Under the pieces are notes generated by a model. It saw only the letters and a program-made list of their open reading frames with translations, was not told the origin of the DNA and did no database searches. From the NCBI RefSeq assembly GCF_040222385.1, contig NZ_JAVKDF010000022.1, forward strand, positions 124,001-188,000: a DNA stretch of 64,000 nucleotides, read 5' to 3'. Position 1 is the first letter of the stretch, and each line of letters begins with the position of its first letter. Positions 37,138 to 45,918 of the stretch are shown piece by piece. Made by a program: the position numbers and the translations under genes. The stretch is from Imperialibacter sp040222385. Lineage in GTDB: Bacteria > Bacteroidota > Bacteroidia > Cytophagales > Cyclobacteriaceae.

Positions 37138-39105
37138 ATGAAAAGAGCTTGGGTGGTTTCTATTTGCTTGTTGGTATGTTTTGGAGCAAACGCTGAAAAC
37201 GCTGTCCCCATTGACAGCCTGCTTTTGGCGTACAAGAAAAACTCCGGTAACAGGCAAGCCCTGGAGGGAATAGTCAATTATTATCGGACGGAGAACCTTG
37301 ACTCGTTGCGCCACTATTCTCATCAGCTGACGGCGTTGGTCGGAGAGAACAAAGAGTTGGTAAATGAAGTTTTGCTGACACGAGTCAACGCTTTTATCCT
37401 TTTCAACCACTATGACAGCGCTGCTAGTCTGCTTCAGCAGGTTAAATTGGATGAAAGTGCCAGCCCACTGATAGAAGTGGGGCATATCATGGCCACAGGC
37501 CGTATATTACTTTTCAATCAGCAGTACGACAAGGCTTTGGAGAATTTCTACAATGCCCGTCAGCAAATAAAAGACAATGACCTGACCGAGCTTTTGCCTG
37601 AAGCATACGCCGATATTGCGTCGGTGTTGCGACAGAACAATGACCTTGAAAACTGTGCCAGGTATTATGCTCTTGCTTTAGCAGGAGCAACAGCCATGAA
37701 TAATGCTGAGCTGCAGGTAAGAGTTTGTTACGCCTTGTGCAGGATATATAATGGGGGTATTTCTGTCAACCTCGATTCGTCGATATACTATGGTGAGTTG
37801 GGTATGAAAATAGCCCGGAAGGCCGGGTACAACTACGGGTATGCCACCATGGTAGACGTTGTAACTGCGCCCATCATCCGGCAGGGCCAATACCGTAAAG
37901 GCATACAAATGGCCAAAGAAGCTCGCAGGTATATTGAGAAATATAACTTTCCGCAGCGTTCTCTCTATTATCAAATACTCAACGAAGGCTTTGCTTATGA
38001 AAAACTAGGTGTCTATGACTCTGCTATGCTTCGTATGACTGAGGGAGAAAAGCTTCGCCCAACAGGTATCGATCACTATCGACTTAAGTACCTGATTCAC
38101 AAATCGAAGGGAGAGTTTAATCAGGCACTACAGGCGTATGAGCTGTACAAGGCCAAGTATGACTCTATAGTGAGCGGAAGGAATTCTGCAAGCCTGTCGT
38201 CGCTACAGGCAAGGTTGGAAGCAAATATCAAGGAGCAGGAAGTTGCCAGGCTGACACAAACTGCCGAAGTACAAGCCTTACAGCTATCCCAGCAAAGGTA
38301 TTTTTTGAGTGGCCTGGCCATTTTAATCATATTGTTGCTGGGAGGTGCCGTGTTGATTTACAGGCAGCGGCAAATAAAGCAACAACAGGCGCTCACCAAT
38401 TTGGAACTGGAAGAAACGAGAAAACGGCTAGCGCTGGAACAGCAATACAGGGCTTCCGAACTCAAAGCGCTGCGCTCCCAAATGAACCCGCACTTCATAT
38501 TCAACGCACTCAATTCCATTCAGGAATACATCATGATGAACGAGAAAAAGTTAGCAGGTAAATACCTTGGGAAATTTGCCGATCTGATGCGCATTTATCT
38601 TCATCACAGCCAGATCAAACAAATAACTGTCGCTGAGGAAATTGAGGCGTTGAATCTTTACCTTGAGCTCGAAAAGCTGCGTTTCGAAGATACACTTTCC
38701 TATCAGATACAAGTTGATGAGCACCTCGATCCGGGACTTGTTACAATTCCTACATTTCTCGTTCAGCCCTACGTGGAAAACGCCATCAAGCACGGCCTGC
38801 TTCACAAAAACACTGATCGTGAGTTGTCTGTCTCTTTCCACTACCATCCCGATCATCAGGTATTAGAATGTGAAATAGTTGACAACGGCATTGGTAGAAA
38901 AAAATCGGGAGAAATCAATGTTCTGAGAAATCCCGATCACCAATCGTTTGGTATGAGCGCTACCAAAAACAGACTGGAATTGCTGAATTTCAACAATAAA
39001 GACCGGCCGATAGGGGAGACCGTCTATGACCTGCATAATGACGCCGGTGAGTCCATAGGCACTAAAGTGGTGCTAAGCATTCCCATATTGGAATTCGTCA
39101 GTTAG
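37138..39105 (+). CDS. LytS-type sensor histidine kinase with TPR-like sensor
   Basis: The 655-aa protein has a signal peptide (1-19, ending NAEN), a periplasmic helical region of TPR-like repeats (about 20-365; for example GHIMATGRILLFNQQYDKALENFYNAR), one TM helix (about 380-402, ILIILLLGGAVLIY) and a HisKA_3/LytS-type catalytic part with SQMNPHFIFNALNSIQEYI (phospho-accepting His) and an HATPase with the IPTFLVQPYVENAIKHG and DNGIG boxes. This is the sensor of the LytTR response regulator encoded 78 bp downstream. The signal is unknown; TPR sensors in Bacteroidota often respond to protein or carbohydrate status of the envelope. Confidence 0.93.
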   Translation: MKRAWVVSICLLVCFGANAENAVPIDSLLLAYKKNSGNRQALEGIVNYYRTENLDSLRHYSHQLTALVGENKELVNEVLLTRVNAFILFNHYDSAASLLQQVKLDESASPLIEVGHIMATGRILLFNQQYDKALENFYNARQQIKDNDLTELLPEAYADIASVLRQNNDLENCARYYALALAGATAMNNAELQVRVCYALCRIYNGGISVNLDSSIYYGELGMKIARKAGYNYGYATMVDVVTAPIIRQGQYRKGIQMAKEARRYIEKYNFPQRSLYYQILNEGFAYEKLGVYDSAMLRMTEGEKLRPTGIDHYRLKYLIHKSKGEFNQALQAYELYKAKYDSIVSGRNSASLSSLQARLEANIKEQEVARLTQTAEVQALQLSQQRYFLSGLAILIILLLGGAVLIYRQRQIKQQQALTNLELEETRKRLALEQQYRASELKALRSQMNPHFIFNALNSIQEYIMMNEKKLAGKYLGKFADLMRIYLHHSQIKQITVAEEIEALNLYLELEKLRFEDTLSYQIQVDEHLDPGLVTIPTFLVQPYVENAIKHGLLHKNTDRELSVSFHYHPDHQVLECEIVDNGIGRKKSGEINVLRNPDHQSFGMSATKNRLELLNFNNKDRPIGETVYDLHNDAGESIGTKVVLSIPILEFVS

Positions 39106-39183
39106 GAAGTTGAAAATCGGCATTGGGAAACTTGGGCGGGATGAAGCTGAAATACGCCATAGTTTTAGAGGAAAGAAGAGTAT

Positions 39184-39933
39184 ATGAGGGCAGTAATTAT
39201 TGATGATGAGCAGAAAGCCAGAAATCTCTTGCGGATTTTGCTGGAGGAAAATTGTCCTCAGATCAACGAAATAGAAGATGCCGACAGTCTGCCAAAAGGA
39301 GTAAGCCTTATCAATCAGTTCAAACCTGATATTGTTTTTCTCGACATAGAAATGCCTGGGTACTCAGGCATTCAGTTGCTTGATTTTTTCACCCGGGAGC
39401 AAATCACTTTTGAAATTATTTTCACTACAGCCTATAGCGAGCATGCCATCAAGGCCTTCGAGCTTAACGCCATCAGCTACTTGCTGAAGCCGCTCCGGGA
39501 CGAGCAGGTTGAAGGAGCGGTAAAAAAAGCCATTACCCAAATTGGTAAATCGAGAGTGAGTGAGAGACTGGAAGAGCTTAAAAACTCCTTCAAGGCTTCC
39601 AGTGTTCGTAAAGTGGGGCTTCCTGTGTCCAATGGTGTCATCTTTGTCGAATTCGATGACATAGTGATGCTCGAGGCAGACAGAATGTATACCAAAGTTT
39701 CTACCCAAAGTAGCGGAGACATCCTGGTTAGCAAGCCGATGAAGTTTTTCATTGACGTATTAAAAGAAGCCGCAGAGTTTTATCGTCCGCACCGCTCGTA
39801 CCTCATTAATCTGAAACATATCAAGCAATATGTGAATCAGGATGGCGGCTATATCATCATGGACAATCAAAAGACCGTCGGCATCTCCAAGGACAAGAAA
39901 GACGAGTTTTTCGAGGTAATACAGGGCAGCTGA
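39184..39933 (+). CDS. LytR-type response regulator (REC-LytTR)
   Basis: The 249-aa protein has a receiver domain (about 1-118; acids at DDE and phospho-acceptor Asp 54 in VFLDIEMPGYSG, Lys in LLKPL) and a LytTR DNA-binding domain (about 145-245; SNGVIFVEFDDIVMLEADRMYTK, YRPHRSYLINLKHI). LytTR proteins bind pairs of short direct repeats. It is co-directional with its sensor kinase. The next gene pair (40091-42674) has an inverted repeat before its start and is a possible target. Confidence 0.95.
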   Translation: MRAVIIDDEQKARNLLRILLEENCPQINEIEDADSLPKGVSLINQFKPDIVFLDIEMPGYSGIQLLDFFTREQITFEIIFTTAYSEHAIKAFELNAISYLLKPLRDEQVEGAVKKAITQIGKSRVSERLEELKNSFKASSVRKVGLPVSNGVIFVEFDDIVMLEADRMYTKVSTQSSGDILVSKPMKFFIDVLKEAAEFYRPHRSYLINLKHIKQYVNQDGGYIIMDNQKTVGISKDKKDEFFEVIQGS

Positions 39934-40056
39934 TTGCCTTTCTTTTCGTTCTTACCTCACCTGCCTACCATTCCTTAATCTTTCCATTCTCCGGCTTCGG
40001 AAATTCAAACCAGCCCTTTGGAAGTTCGCTTGAAAATCCACTCAGGAACGAAAGCA

Positions 40057-40088
40057 TCTTTGTTTAGTCACCGCCATCTAAACAAAGA
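40057..40088 (+). promoter_or_regulatory. 11-bp perfect inverted repeat ending 2 nt before the start codon
   Basis: TCTTTGTTTAG (40057-40067) pairs perfectly with CTAAACAAAGA (40078-40088) around a 10-nt loop (TCACCGCCAT); the ATG is at 40091. In RNA this forms an 11-bp stem that would cover the whole ribosome-binding region. As DNA it could be an operator. Either way it implies control of the Gly-rich secreted pair. Confidence 0.55.
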
Positions 40089-40090
40089 AT

Positions 40091-41455
40091 ATGGAACGGA
40101 AAACAACAATTGTAAAAGCCTCAGTAGTTCTACTCTGCCTCATGGTCTTTTCCGCCGCCCGGGCGCAGGAAAGTCAAAACACGATTTTGAATGGTTTTGA
40201 ATCCGGAAACTACACGGTTTACAAGCTGGGCGAGAAAGGGAAGTTTGAGAAAGTTGGGAAACCATGGCCGGTAGTTATCACCAAACAGGGCGGCAACGTA
40301 AGTGAGGTCCTGGTGAAACGGTCGGGCATTCTCGACGAGCCCTTTGCTCCGGATGTGCCTGGCTATCCTGCCTACTTTGCCTTCAAAGACCTCAGGCTTT
40401 CGTTTCTCAATGACTATGCCGTTTACTACGAGTGGAACGGCAAGCAGGAAGCTACCACCAAATATGTGCTGGTAAAAGAAGGAGGTAATTTTAACCTGGA
40501 TCCGGGAGCCACCAACAAGCTGGTAGCTGCCTACGCCACAGCCACCTTTAAAAACCAAACCAGCGCCAGGGACAATGTGAAAGCCGAGAAAGCTGAGCTG
40601 GCGGAAGCAGAGCGCAAGGCAAATTCGCTGGAAGAAAAAGCTGTCGCCAAAATTGAGATACAACTAGTGTCGCAACCCGCAAAAGTAGCGCACTTCAGTG
40701 AAGCCATCAGATACGGTGTTGTTGCGACGCTGAAGGATGGCTCTACACTCAAGACGCCCAATCTGGGAGGAAAAATACCCTGGGAAGACTTCGAACTGGC
40801 GCACAAAGGATGCAGTAATACCATCGACGAGGTACGGGTGGATGTGGACGCCTCATCGCTGACCGACGATGTCGTTTTGCTCCAGATTACTTCCGTCTAC
40901 CATCCGTCGTTAAAAGCATCCCTGGCCATCAATACGACCAATGATGTGAGCGTTCAGGTAAACCAAAATGGTTTCTGGGGCAACGAACGTCATCAGCATA
41001 TGACTGTTTTTCAGGGCGTCGATGGGCAGCATGCTGGCAATGGAGACGACCTGGTCATCAAAGTGCAGACCGTACGGCACAAGAAAACAGGTGCCAGCCT
41101 CAACAAGATCGAGGTCTACAATACCAGCAAGGCCAAAACGGTTGCTCACTACAAACTAACCCCCGACACTCCGCTAATAGTGAACGCCAAAGGAGGCCAG
41201 GGAATGAATGGGAGCAAGGGCCGCCAAAGTGAAACCGCTGGAGGTAATGGCGGCAATGGTGGCAACGGAGGCAGTGTTACCATCATTAAAGATCCTTCAG
41301 TGACGGCGCTTAACGTCACCATCAACAATCAGGGGGGGAAGGGTGGCAACGGAGGGCCGCCTTACTACAACACCGGCATTAAAGGCAACGATGGAAACCC
41401 AGGTGCCGACGGTTACACAGATACCAAAATCGCATCAGTAAATCTGAATTTTTAA
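40091..41455 (+). CDS. Secreted protein with Gly/Asn-rich C-terminal tract, unknown function (pair member 1)
   Basis: The 454-aa protein has a signal peptide (1-25, ending ARAQ), a beta-rich N-terminal domain, a charged helical linker (about 155-180, AEKAELAEAERKANSLEEKA), an Ig-like beta segment (about 185-290), a His-containing region (about 300, NERHQHMTVFQGVDGQHAGNGDDLVIKV) and a C-terminal glycine-rich repeat region (about 360-445) with GGNGGNGGNGG and GGKGGNGG blocks that resemble collagen-like or PE_PGRS-like turns. I do not recognise the family. It is followed 22 bp later by a second secreted Gly/Lys-rich protein, so the two are probably co-made and may interact. Its start is preceded by a strong inverted repeat. 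Confidence 0.85.
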   Translation: MERKTTIVKASVVLLCLMVFSAARAQESQNTILNGFESGNYTVYKLGEKGKFEKVGKPWPVVITKQGGNVSEVLVKRSGILDEPFAPDVPGYPAYFAFKDLRLSFLNDYAVYYEWNGKQEATTKYVLVKEGGNFNLDPGATNKLVAAYATATFKNQTSARDNVKAEKAELAEAERKANSLEEKAVAKIEIQLVSQPAKVAHFSEAIRYGVVATLKDGSTLKTPNLGGKIPWEDFELAHKGCSNTIDEVRVDVDASSLTDDVVLLQITSVYHPSLKASLAINTTNDVSVQVNQNGFWGNERHQHMTVFQGVDGQHAGNGDDLVIKVQTVRHKKTGASLNKIEVYNTSKAKTVAHYKLTPDTPLIVNAKGGQGMNGSKGRQSETAGGNGGNGGNGGSVTIIKDPSVTALNVTINNQGGKGGNGGPPYYNTGIKGNDGNPGADGYTDTKIASVNLNF

Positions 41456-41477
41456 TAACCAATAAATAAGAACCAAC

Positions 41478-42674
41478 ATGAAAAAGTTAATTCTATCAAT
41501 GGCACTGCTGGGCGTTTTCGTCCTTTTCAGTGCACAAGAAGCGCACTCCCAACTAGCTGGTGCACTGGCCGGTAAGGTGGGCAAAGGAAAGGGTGGTAAA
41601 GGTGGCGGAGGTGGATCATTTACGGCATTCAATGATGAAACCGATGCCATGGGCGTCACAGGCGAGTACTTCGGTTTGAGTGACGGCAAAGCGTATGGCC
41701 TTCGTTTTGTGAAAGAAGAAGGCGGTAAAATGGTGAACAAGCTTCACTACTTCGAGAAGAAAGGCGATGAGCCACAATTGAAGCTTGATTTGAAAGAAAA
41801 CTACTACACCAAGCACCAGGTGAAGCTGTTTTACTTCTGGATCTCAGCAAGCGCCTCCGGTTATGTTGAGCTGGTGGAAGTCGATCCGGGCGTGATAGCA
41901 CAGATCAAGTCTGATCGCAGCTATAACGACGGCCCCGTCGGTCTTGACGCTACCCGCACCGTGGTGGATGTTTATGCCAAAGACAAGGCTAGCTTCGATA
42001 CCTGGGATGTGGAAACCGCCCAGGCCAAATTGGACATGCTGATTGGCAGCCTGAAGGCTGAAGAGAGCGAGAAAACTAAGAAGAACCTGATGAAGTTTGA
42101 GTCCTACGGAGGCTACGTGGGCAAAATTGCTTTCGCCAAAGGAACTAACTACCTGCGCAACCAGAGAGAGAATGAGCCGGTAGAAAAGGTTGCTAACTTC
42201 ATCACCAAGGCGGAGCTGGGTTCAACCGTCGCCTATAAGCCGTATTTTGAAATGCCCCTGGAGGTGTCGCATCCGGGAGCCTGGTTCAATATTACATATG
42301 AAATGCTGGGAGAAACTACTGATAGAGAGGTGTTAAGAAAGACGAGCTCAGTTTTCTCTGAAAACATACCGCAAATCGACAAAGACAAGGGCCTTTTCTA
42401 CTTCTTGTTTCCAAGAGTCACAGTCGACAATTCTTCTAACGCTGCCGATTATGCCTTCTTGGAACTCTTGAGAAAAAACCAGGAGAAGCTGAAAGTAGGC
42501 GGTGTTTACGATCTCAAAGTCACTATTTGGGCTTACAAAGATGGTGCTAACATTGATCCGGTAGCATCTGGCACTATTCAGCTGGAATACACCAAAGAAG
42601 ATACTGGCACTAAGAAACTATTGTTTGATCCGGTAGGGGGTTGGGTATCTAAACTGGAAAAGGTACTGGACTAA
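41478..42674 (+). CDS. Secreted protein with Gly/Lys-rich N-terminal tract, unknown function (pair member 2)
   Basis: The 398-aa protein has a signal peptide (1-25, ending HSQL). The mature N terminus is a short Gly/Lys-rich tract (GKVGKGKGGKGGGGG) followed by a beta-rich body (about 45-395) with many Lys/Glu strands and a conserved-looking YFWISASASGYVELVEV segment. No catalytic motif or T9SS sorting domain is visible, so it is probably periplasmic or surface-retained by partner binding. The adjacent upstream protein ends in a similar Gly-rich tract. A strong terminator follows. I do not recognise the family. Confidence 0.85.
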   Translation: MKKLILSMALLGVFVLFSAQEAHSQLAGALAGKVGKGKGGKGGGGGSFTAFNDETDAMGVTGEYFGLSDGKAYGLRFVKEEGGKMVNKLHYFEKKGDEPQLKLDLKENYYTKHQVKLFYFWISASASGYVELVEVDPGVIAQIKSDRSYNDGPVGLDATRTVVDVYAKDKASFDTWDVETAQAKLDMLIGSLKAEESEKTKKNLMKFESYGGYVGKIAFAKGTNYLRNQRENEPVEKVANFITKAELGSTVAYKPYFEMPLEVSHPGAWFNITYEMLGETTDREVLRKTSSVFSENIPQIDKDKGLFYFLFPRVTVDNSSNAADYAFLELLRKNQEKLKVGGVYDLKVTIWAYKDGANIDPVASGTIQLEYTKEDTGTKKLLFDPVGGWVSKLEKVLD

Positions 42675-42697
42675 TTGGCAGTTAACACGGGAAGTTA

Positions 42698-42730
42698 AAA
42701 CCAACTGGCGCATGCTGGTTGGTTTTTTTG
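42698..42730 (+). terminator. Terminator of the Gly-rich pair operon
   Basis: AAACCAAC pairs with GTTGGTTT across a 12-nt interior, followed by TTTTTG, about 25 bp after the stop codon. Confidence 0.75.
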
Positions 42731-42846
42731 TTTTTCGTCATGTTGATGGAAAAGGCCCCTAAGTTGCTGTTAAGCCATTTTTGGCGAATAGGAGAGGTGC
42801 TGAAATGCTGGATAATACTTAACTTATCCTGCCACTGCAAAAGGAA

Positions 42847-43353
42847 ATGAAAATAGTTAACACACAGCTTGCTGACCTCGATCTTGTTTACCACCTGTTC
42901 GAAGAATCAATCAGGTATCAGGAGGCAAAAGGCTACCCAGTCTGGCGCAACTACGACAAGGGAGCAATCATCAGAGACATTGAGCAAGGCAATCAGTACA
43001 AGGTGGTTGCCGGAGACGATGTACTGATTGTTTTCAGTGTTGCTTACACCGACAAGGTAATCTGGCGGGCGATGGATCAGGGCGACGCCGTTTATCTGCA
43101 CCGTATTGTGGTGAACCCTGCTTTCAAAGGACAGAGGCTTTTTGGTCACGTTATGGATTGGGCGAAGAGCCACGCCAGGCAGAAAGGGCTTCCGTACGTC
43201 CGGATGGATACCTGGGCTGCTAACGCCAACATAGTCAGTTACTATCAGCGCTTTGGTTTTGCCTTTGTGGAAAACTATACCACACCCGATACGGATGAGC
43301 TACCAGTTCATAACAGAGAGCTTGCGCTGACGCTCCTGCAGTACAGGATATAG
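42847..43353 (+). CDS. GNAT family acetyltransferase
   Basis: The 168-aa protein has GNAT motif A (LHRIVVNPAFKGQRLFGHVM, about 83-103, with the Q/RxxGxx-like acetyl-CoA loop) and motif B (DTWAANANIVSYYQRFGF, about 120-138). The fold is complete. The start is supported by an AAAAGGAA stretch just upstream of the ATG. The acyl acceptor is unknown; it could be a small molecule or a protein N terminus. It is a single gene between terminators. Confidence 0.92.
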   Translation: MKIVNTQLADLDLVYHLFEESIRYQEAKGYPVWRNYDKGAIIRDIEQGNQYKVVAGDDVLIVFSVAYTDKVIWRAMDQGDAVYLHRIVVNPAFKGQRLFGHVMDWAKSHARQKGLPYVRMDTWAANANIVSYYQRFGFAFVENYTTPDTDELPVHNRELALTLLQYRI

Positions 43354-43441
43354 GCCATTAAGAATAATATTTCGCCTGAATGTTGTATATTTCCCTGACA
43401 ACCAACTGGCTATAATTATTTTCACACAAAACTTATCCAAC

Positions 43442-43963
43442 ATGAAAAGTAGTTCAATTAAAGCGTCCGGACTTTCAGTCCTTTTTGTTTTTGCTGCACT
43501 TGTTTATGCCCAGGCGCAGCCTAAAAGCCCCAAAATGACCGCTAATGGAAAGGTTGGCGACGCAAACATTACCATTGAGTACAGCAGCCCTTCTGCGAAT
43601 GGCAGGGAGATTTGGGGTGGACTTGTGCCCTACGGCAAGGTTTGGCGAGCGGGAGCCAATAATGCTACCACCTTTGAAACCGACAAAGACATCATGGTAG
43701 GCGTTAACAAGCTGGCCAAAGGCAAGTACAGCATCTATATCCTTCCCACGGAAAATGAATGGCAGGTGATCTTCAACAAGGAAGTAGGCCAGTGGGGCAT
43801 TAATAGGGATGGCACTACTACCCGAAAGCCGGAGAGTGACGTATTTATCGTGAAAACAAAACCCATGGCAGCGGACATGCAGGAATCACTCATTTACACC
43901 GTAGGCAGCGACAGCTTTAGCATAGGGTGGGAGAAATTGAAAGCATCGGTGCCCTTAAAGTGA
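43442..43963 (+). CDS. DUF2911 family periplasmic protein
   Basis: The 173-aa protein has a signal peptide (1-24, ending AQAQ) and a conserved DUF2911 core: IEYSSPSANGREIWGGLVPYGKVWRAGANNATTFE, continuing with KLAKGKYSIYILP and WGINRDGTT. The family is common in Bacteroidota and has no assigned function; its single beta-sandwich is thought to be an extracytoplasmic domain. A clear terminator follows. Confidence 0.93.
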   Translation: MKSSSIKASGLSVLFVFAALVYAQAQPKSPKMTANGKVGDANITIEYSSPSANGREIWGGLVPYGKVWRAGANNATTFETDKDIMVGVNKLAKGKYSIYILPTENEWQVIFNKEVGQWGINRDGTTTRKPESDVFIVKTKPMAADMQESLIYTVGSDSFSIGWEKLKASVPLK

Positions 43964-43982
43964 GCAATTGTTTCTGTAGTGC

Positions 43983-44033
43983 AAATGCCCGCAGGATACT
44001 CTTTTTAGGAAGACAATCTGTGGGCATTTTTTT
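43983..44033 (+). terminator. Terminator after the DUF2911 gene
   Basis: AAATGCCCGCAG (43983-43994) pairs with CTGTGGGCATTT (44018-44029; one G-T pair) and is followed by TTTTTG. Confidence 0.8.
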
Positions 44034-44114
44034 GTTAGTAGTCAATTACTGCACATTAGCATTTTTTTGCAACAACAGCTACATATTTGATCTGCATGGC
44101 TAAACTAAAATACT

Positions 44115-44678
44115 ATGATTGACTTTTTGGCATTCTGCAACAGACTCTCCCCACTCAATCAAGAAGCCTCCGAGGATTTGCTGGAAAAACTAAAGACCCG
44201 GACGATTGAAAAAAATGACTTCATTTTGAAACGGGGCGAGGTATGCCGTCACCTGTGCTTTGTCGACGAAGGGCTAACCAAAACATTCTTCACCAGTGAA
44301 GACAAAGAATTCGTCATGCGCTTCTTCGCTGAGCATTCCATGCTTACCGTGCTCGACAGCTTTGTGTCCGAAATGCCCTCGAATTATGGAATGCTGGCAT
44401 TGGAAAAAACGAGGGTTACCTATATCAGCAAGCCTGACCTGGAGCAGCTTTGTGCCAAACACCACTGTGTGGAGACTTTTTTCAGGAAACTGGTGTCCAT
44501 GGCGGCGGCCAATATGATGAAAAGGGTGAGTGAAATGCTGGAAGATAACGCTACTGCCCGCTACAACCACTTTGTGGCGAATGAGGGGCAGCTCCTGCAA
44601 CGGATCAGCCTCGGCGACCTTTCTAACTATTTGGGTGTCACACAAGTAACCCTCAGCCGTATCAGGGCAAAGAAGTGA
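44115..44678 (+). CDS. Crp/Fnr-like transcriptional regulator (second copy)
   Basis: The 187-aa protein has a cNMP-type barrel (about 20-110; DFILKRGEVCRHLCFVDEGL) without the classic cAMP-binding Arg-Ser pair, a dimerisation helix (about 112-135) and a C-terminal winged helix with LGDLSNYLGVTQVTLSRIRAKK. It is the same size class as the regulator at 25015-25599 but clearly distinct in sequence. The next gene downstream encodes an HXXEE membrane protein, the same layout as the Crp-DUF2306 pair, which suggests local control. Confidence 0.9.
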   Translation: MIDFLAFCNRLSPLNQEASEDLLEKLKTRTIEKNDFILKRGEVCRHLCFVDEGLTKTFFTSEDKEFVMRFFAEHSMLTVLDSFVSEMPSNYGMLALEKTRVTYISKPDLEQLCAKHHCVETFFRKLVSMAAANMMKRVSEMLEDNATARYNHFVANEGQLLQRISLGDLSNYLGVTQVTLSRIRAKK

Positions 44679-44748
44679 TTTTTTAACATTTGTAAAAAGA
44701 TGGTTCGGCTTTTCTTAGAAAGTTTGCATCAACCAACTTTTTACAACC

Positions 44749-45408
44749 ATGCAAACATCAAAATCAGCCAGAATTTTTAGCCTGGCCATTGTCATAGCCT
44801 TCTGTATTGTCATGCCGACGATTGGCTATATCAACATCGGGCTTCCGCCAGTGATCATCGTAGGAGGATCTGCCATCGTCGGCTTCCTGTTTTGGTATTT
44901 CACCTACCTTAAGAATCCTACTGATCCAAAAATCATTTTGCCATTGTTTTTGCTCACTGTCGCAGGTCTGCAAATTCACATCATTGAAGAATATGAAACC
45001 GGATTTGCCCCAGCCATGAGTCGGCTTTTCGATATTCCCTGGACAGAAAGGAGCTTTTTGCTCGTCTTTGCCCTTGTGGGCCCGACGGTCTACACATTAA
45101 CTTCACTCGGCCTTTATTACCGTGTGCCGCTGGCGGGCTTTATTGCCTGGTTCATCTTTATCGGGCCAGGTGTGGCAGAATTCACCCACTATGTTTTTCC
45201 GTTGCTAACGCCCAGCCTGGAGCCAGGCAATGTGAGCGACATTACGCAAGCCATCCACGGTGTTGAGGTAGCCAATATGCCCAACTACTATTACAAGACA
45301 ACTGGAAACTACTATTTTTCTGGCATGTGGACCGCCTTTCTGCCCATGATGCCAGGTATCTATTCGATTTACAGGCTGATGAAGGAACATAGACTCCAGA
45401 CGAAGTAA
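44749..45408 (+). CDS. HXXEE domain membrane protein
   Basis: The 219-aa protein has about six hydrophobic helices. The family-defining HIIEE motif (residue about 82-86) lies at the start of a central loop, and GVAEFTHYVF carries further acidic and His residues. The HXXEE family is of unknown function; its clustered His/Glu residues inside the membrane suggest metal or substrate binding. It follows the Crp-like regulator by 70 bp. Confidence 0.85.
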   Translation: MQTSKSARIFSLAIVIAFCIVMPTIGYINIGLPPVIIVGGSAIVGFLFWYFTYLKNPTDPKIILPLFLLTVAGLQIHIIEEYETGFAPAMSRLFDIPWTERSFLLVFALVGPTVYTLTSLGLYYRVPLAGFIAWFIFIGPGVAEFTHYVFPLLTPSLEPGNVSDITQAIHGVEVANMPNYYYKTTGNYYFSGMWTAFLPMMPGIYSIYRLMKEHRLQTK

Positions 45409-45429
45409 CGGGCTTTCTGGCAAGCATAT

Positions 45430-45641
45430 GTGCCGTACCTACGGCACTCGACAAAAAAGGAAATTACATGGTGAGCTAACCGGCGTGTCGTCCCTATGGG
45501 ACTGGGACTAGCCGCTTTTCCGAGCTGTAATTTAACACCACCACCAGCCATAATAACTGCCTCAATGCTACCACAGTCGTCTGCGTAAGTTCCATAGGGA
45601 GGGGCGACAGGGAGTGTTGCCACCTTCCTATTTAGTAGGAA
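45430..45641. repeat. Cluster of four palindromic elements sharing a CCTA/TAGG-type core
   Basis: Elements: (1) 45430-45447, GTGCCGTA-CC-TACGGCAC, perfect; (2) 45490-45502, GTCCC-TAT-GGGAC; (3) 45588-45609, a degenerate inverted copy of the 45486-45503 stretch (TGTCG...TCCCTATGGGACT against AGTTCCATAGGGA...CGACA); (4) 45625-45641, TTCCTA-TTTAG-TAGGAA, perfect. Small palindromes of this type are dispersed in many bacterial intergenic regions and may be REP-like mobile or structural units. Confidence 0.6.
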
Positions 45642-45660
45642 CTAACCCAAAAGTGACCGT

Positions 45661-45724
45661 CATTGCGAGGCTGCGAGAAATGCCTACTGATTGTGTCCGG
45701 GATTTAGGTCGCAGCTGCGGCAAT
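45661..45724. repeat. REP-like inverted repeat (CATTGCGAGG type)
   Basis: ATTGCGAGGCTGCGA (45662-45676) is an imperfect inverted partner of TCGCAGCTGCGGCAAT (45709-45724) across about 32 nt. The CGTCATTGCGAGG start and GCAATC end match the style of dispersed intergenic repeats known in several phyla. Whether it recurs elsewhere in this genome cannot be seen here. Confidence 0.55.
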
Positions 45725-45918
45725 CTTTTCATTTCGGAGCCGATCTAATACCGTACAGAACTAGCCCTATTTTCTGTATTGATACTCACAGGGGTGTTCA
45801 TTTCATTTTCTTCGCTATCCCCAACAAAACTCTTCGGGCATTGCGAAACAAGCGCTTTGCCCATGGCGGAATAGGAGTTTGTGCAGTATATTTCGCCTTT
45901 TATCTCAGCGCACAAAAT

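Larger units (their letters stand above)
45409..45918. other. 510-bp gene-free region filled with palindromic repeats
   Basis: No gene starts with a credible signal before 45919. Frames extending upstream of that start do not look like protein. The region instead holds five palindromic or inverted elements (listed separately). No -33/-7 promoter matching the Bacteroidota consensus was found. Confidence 0.6.

Noticed and set aside
45691..45918. In-frame upstream extension of the four-helix membrane protein
   Set aside because: The extra 76 residues are not protein-like and cross the repeat region; the ATG at 45919 begins directly at the first TM helix.
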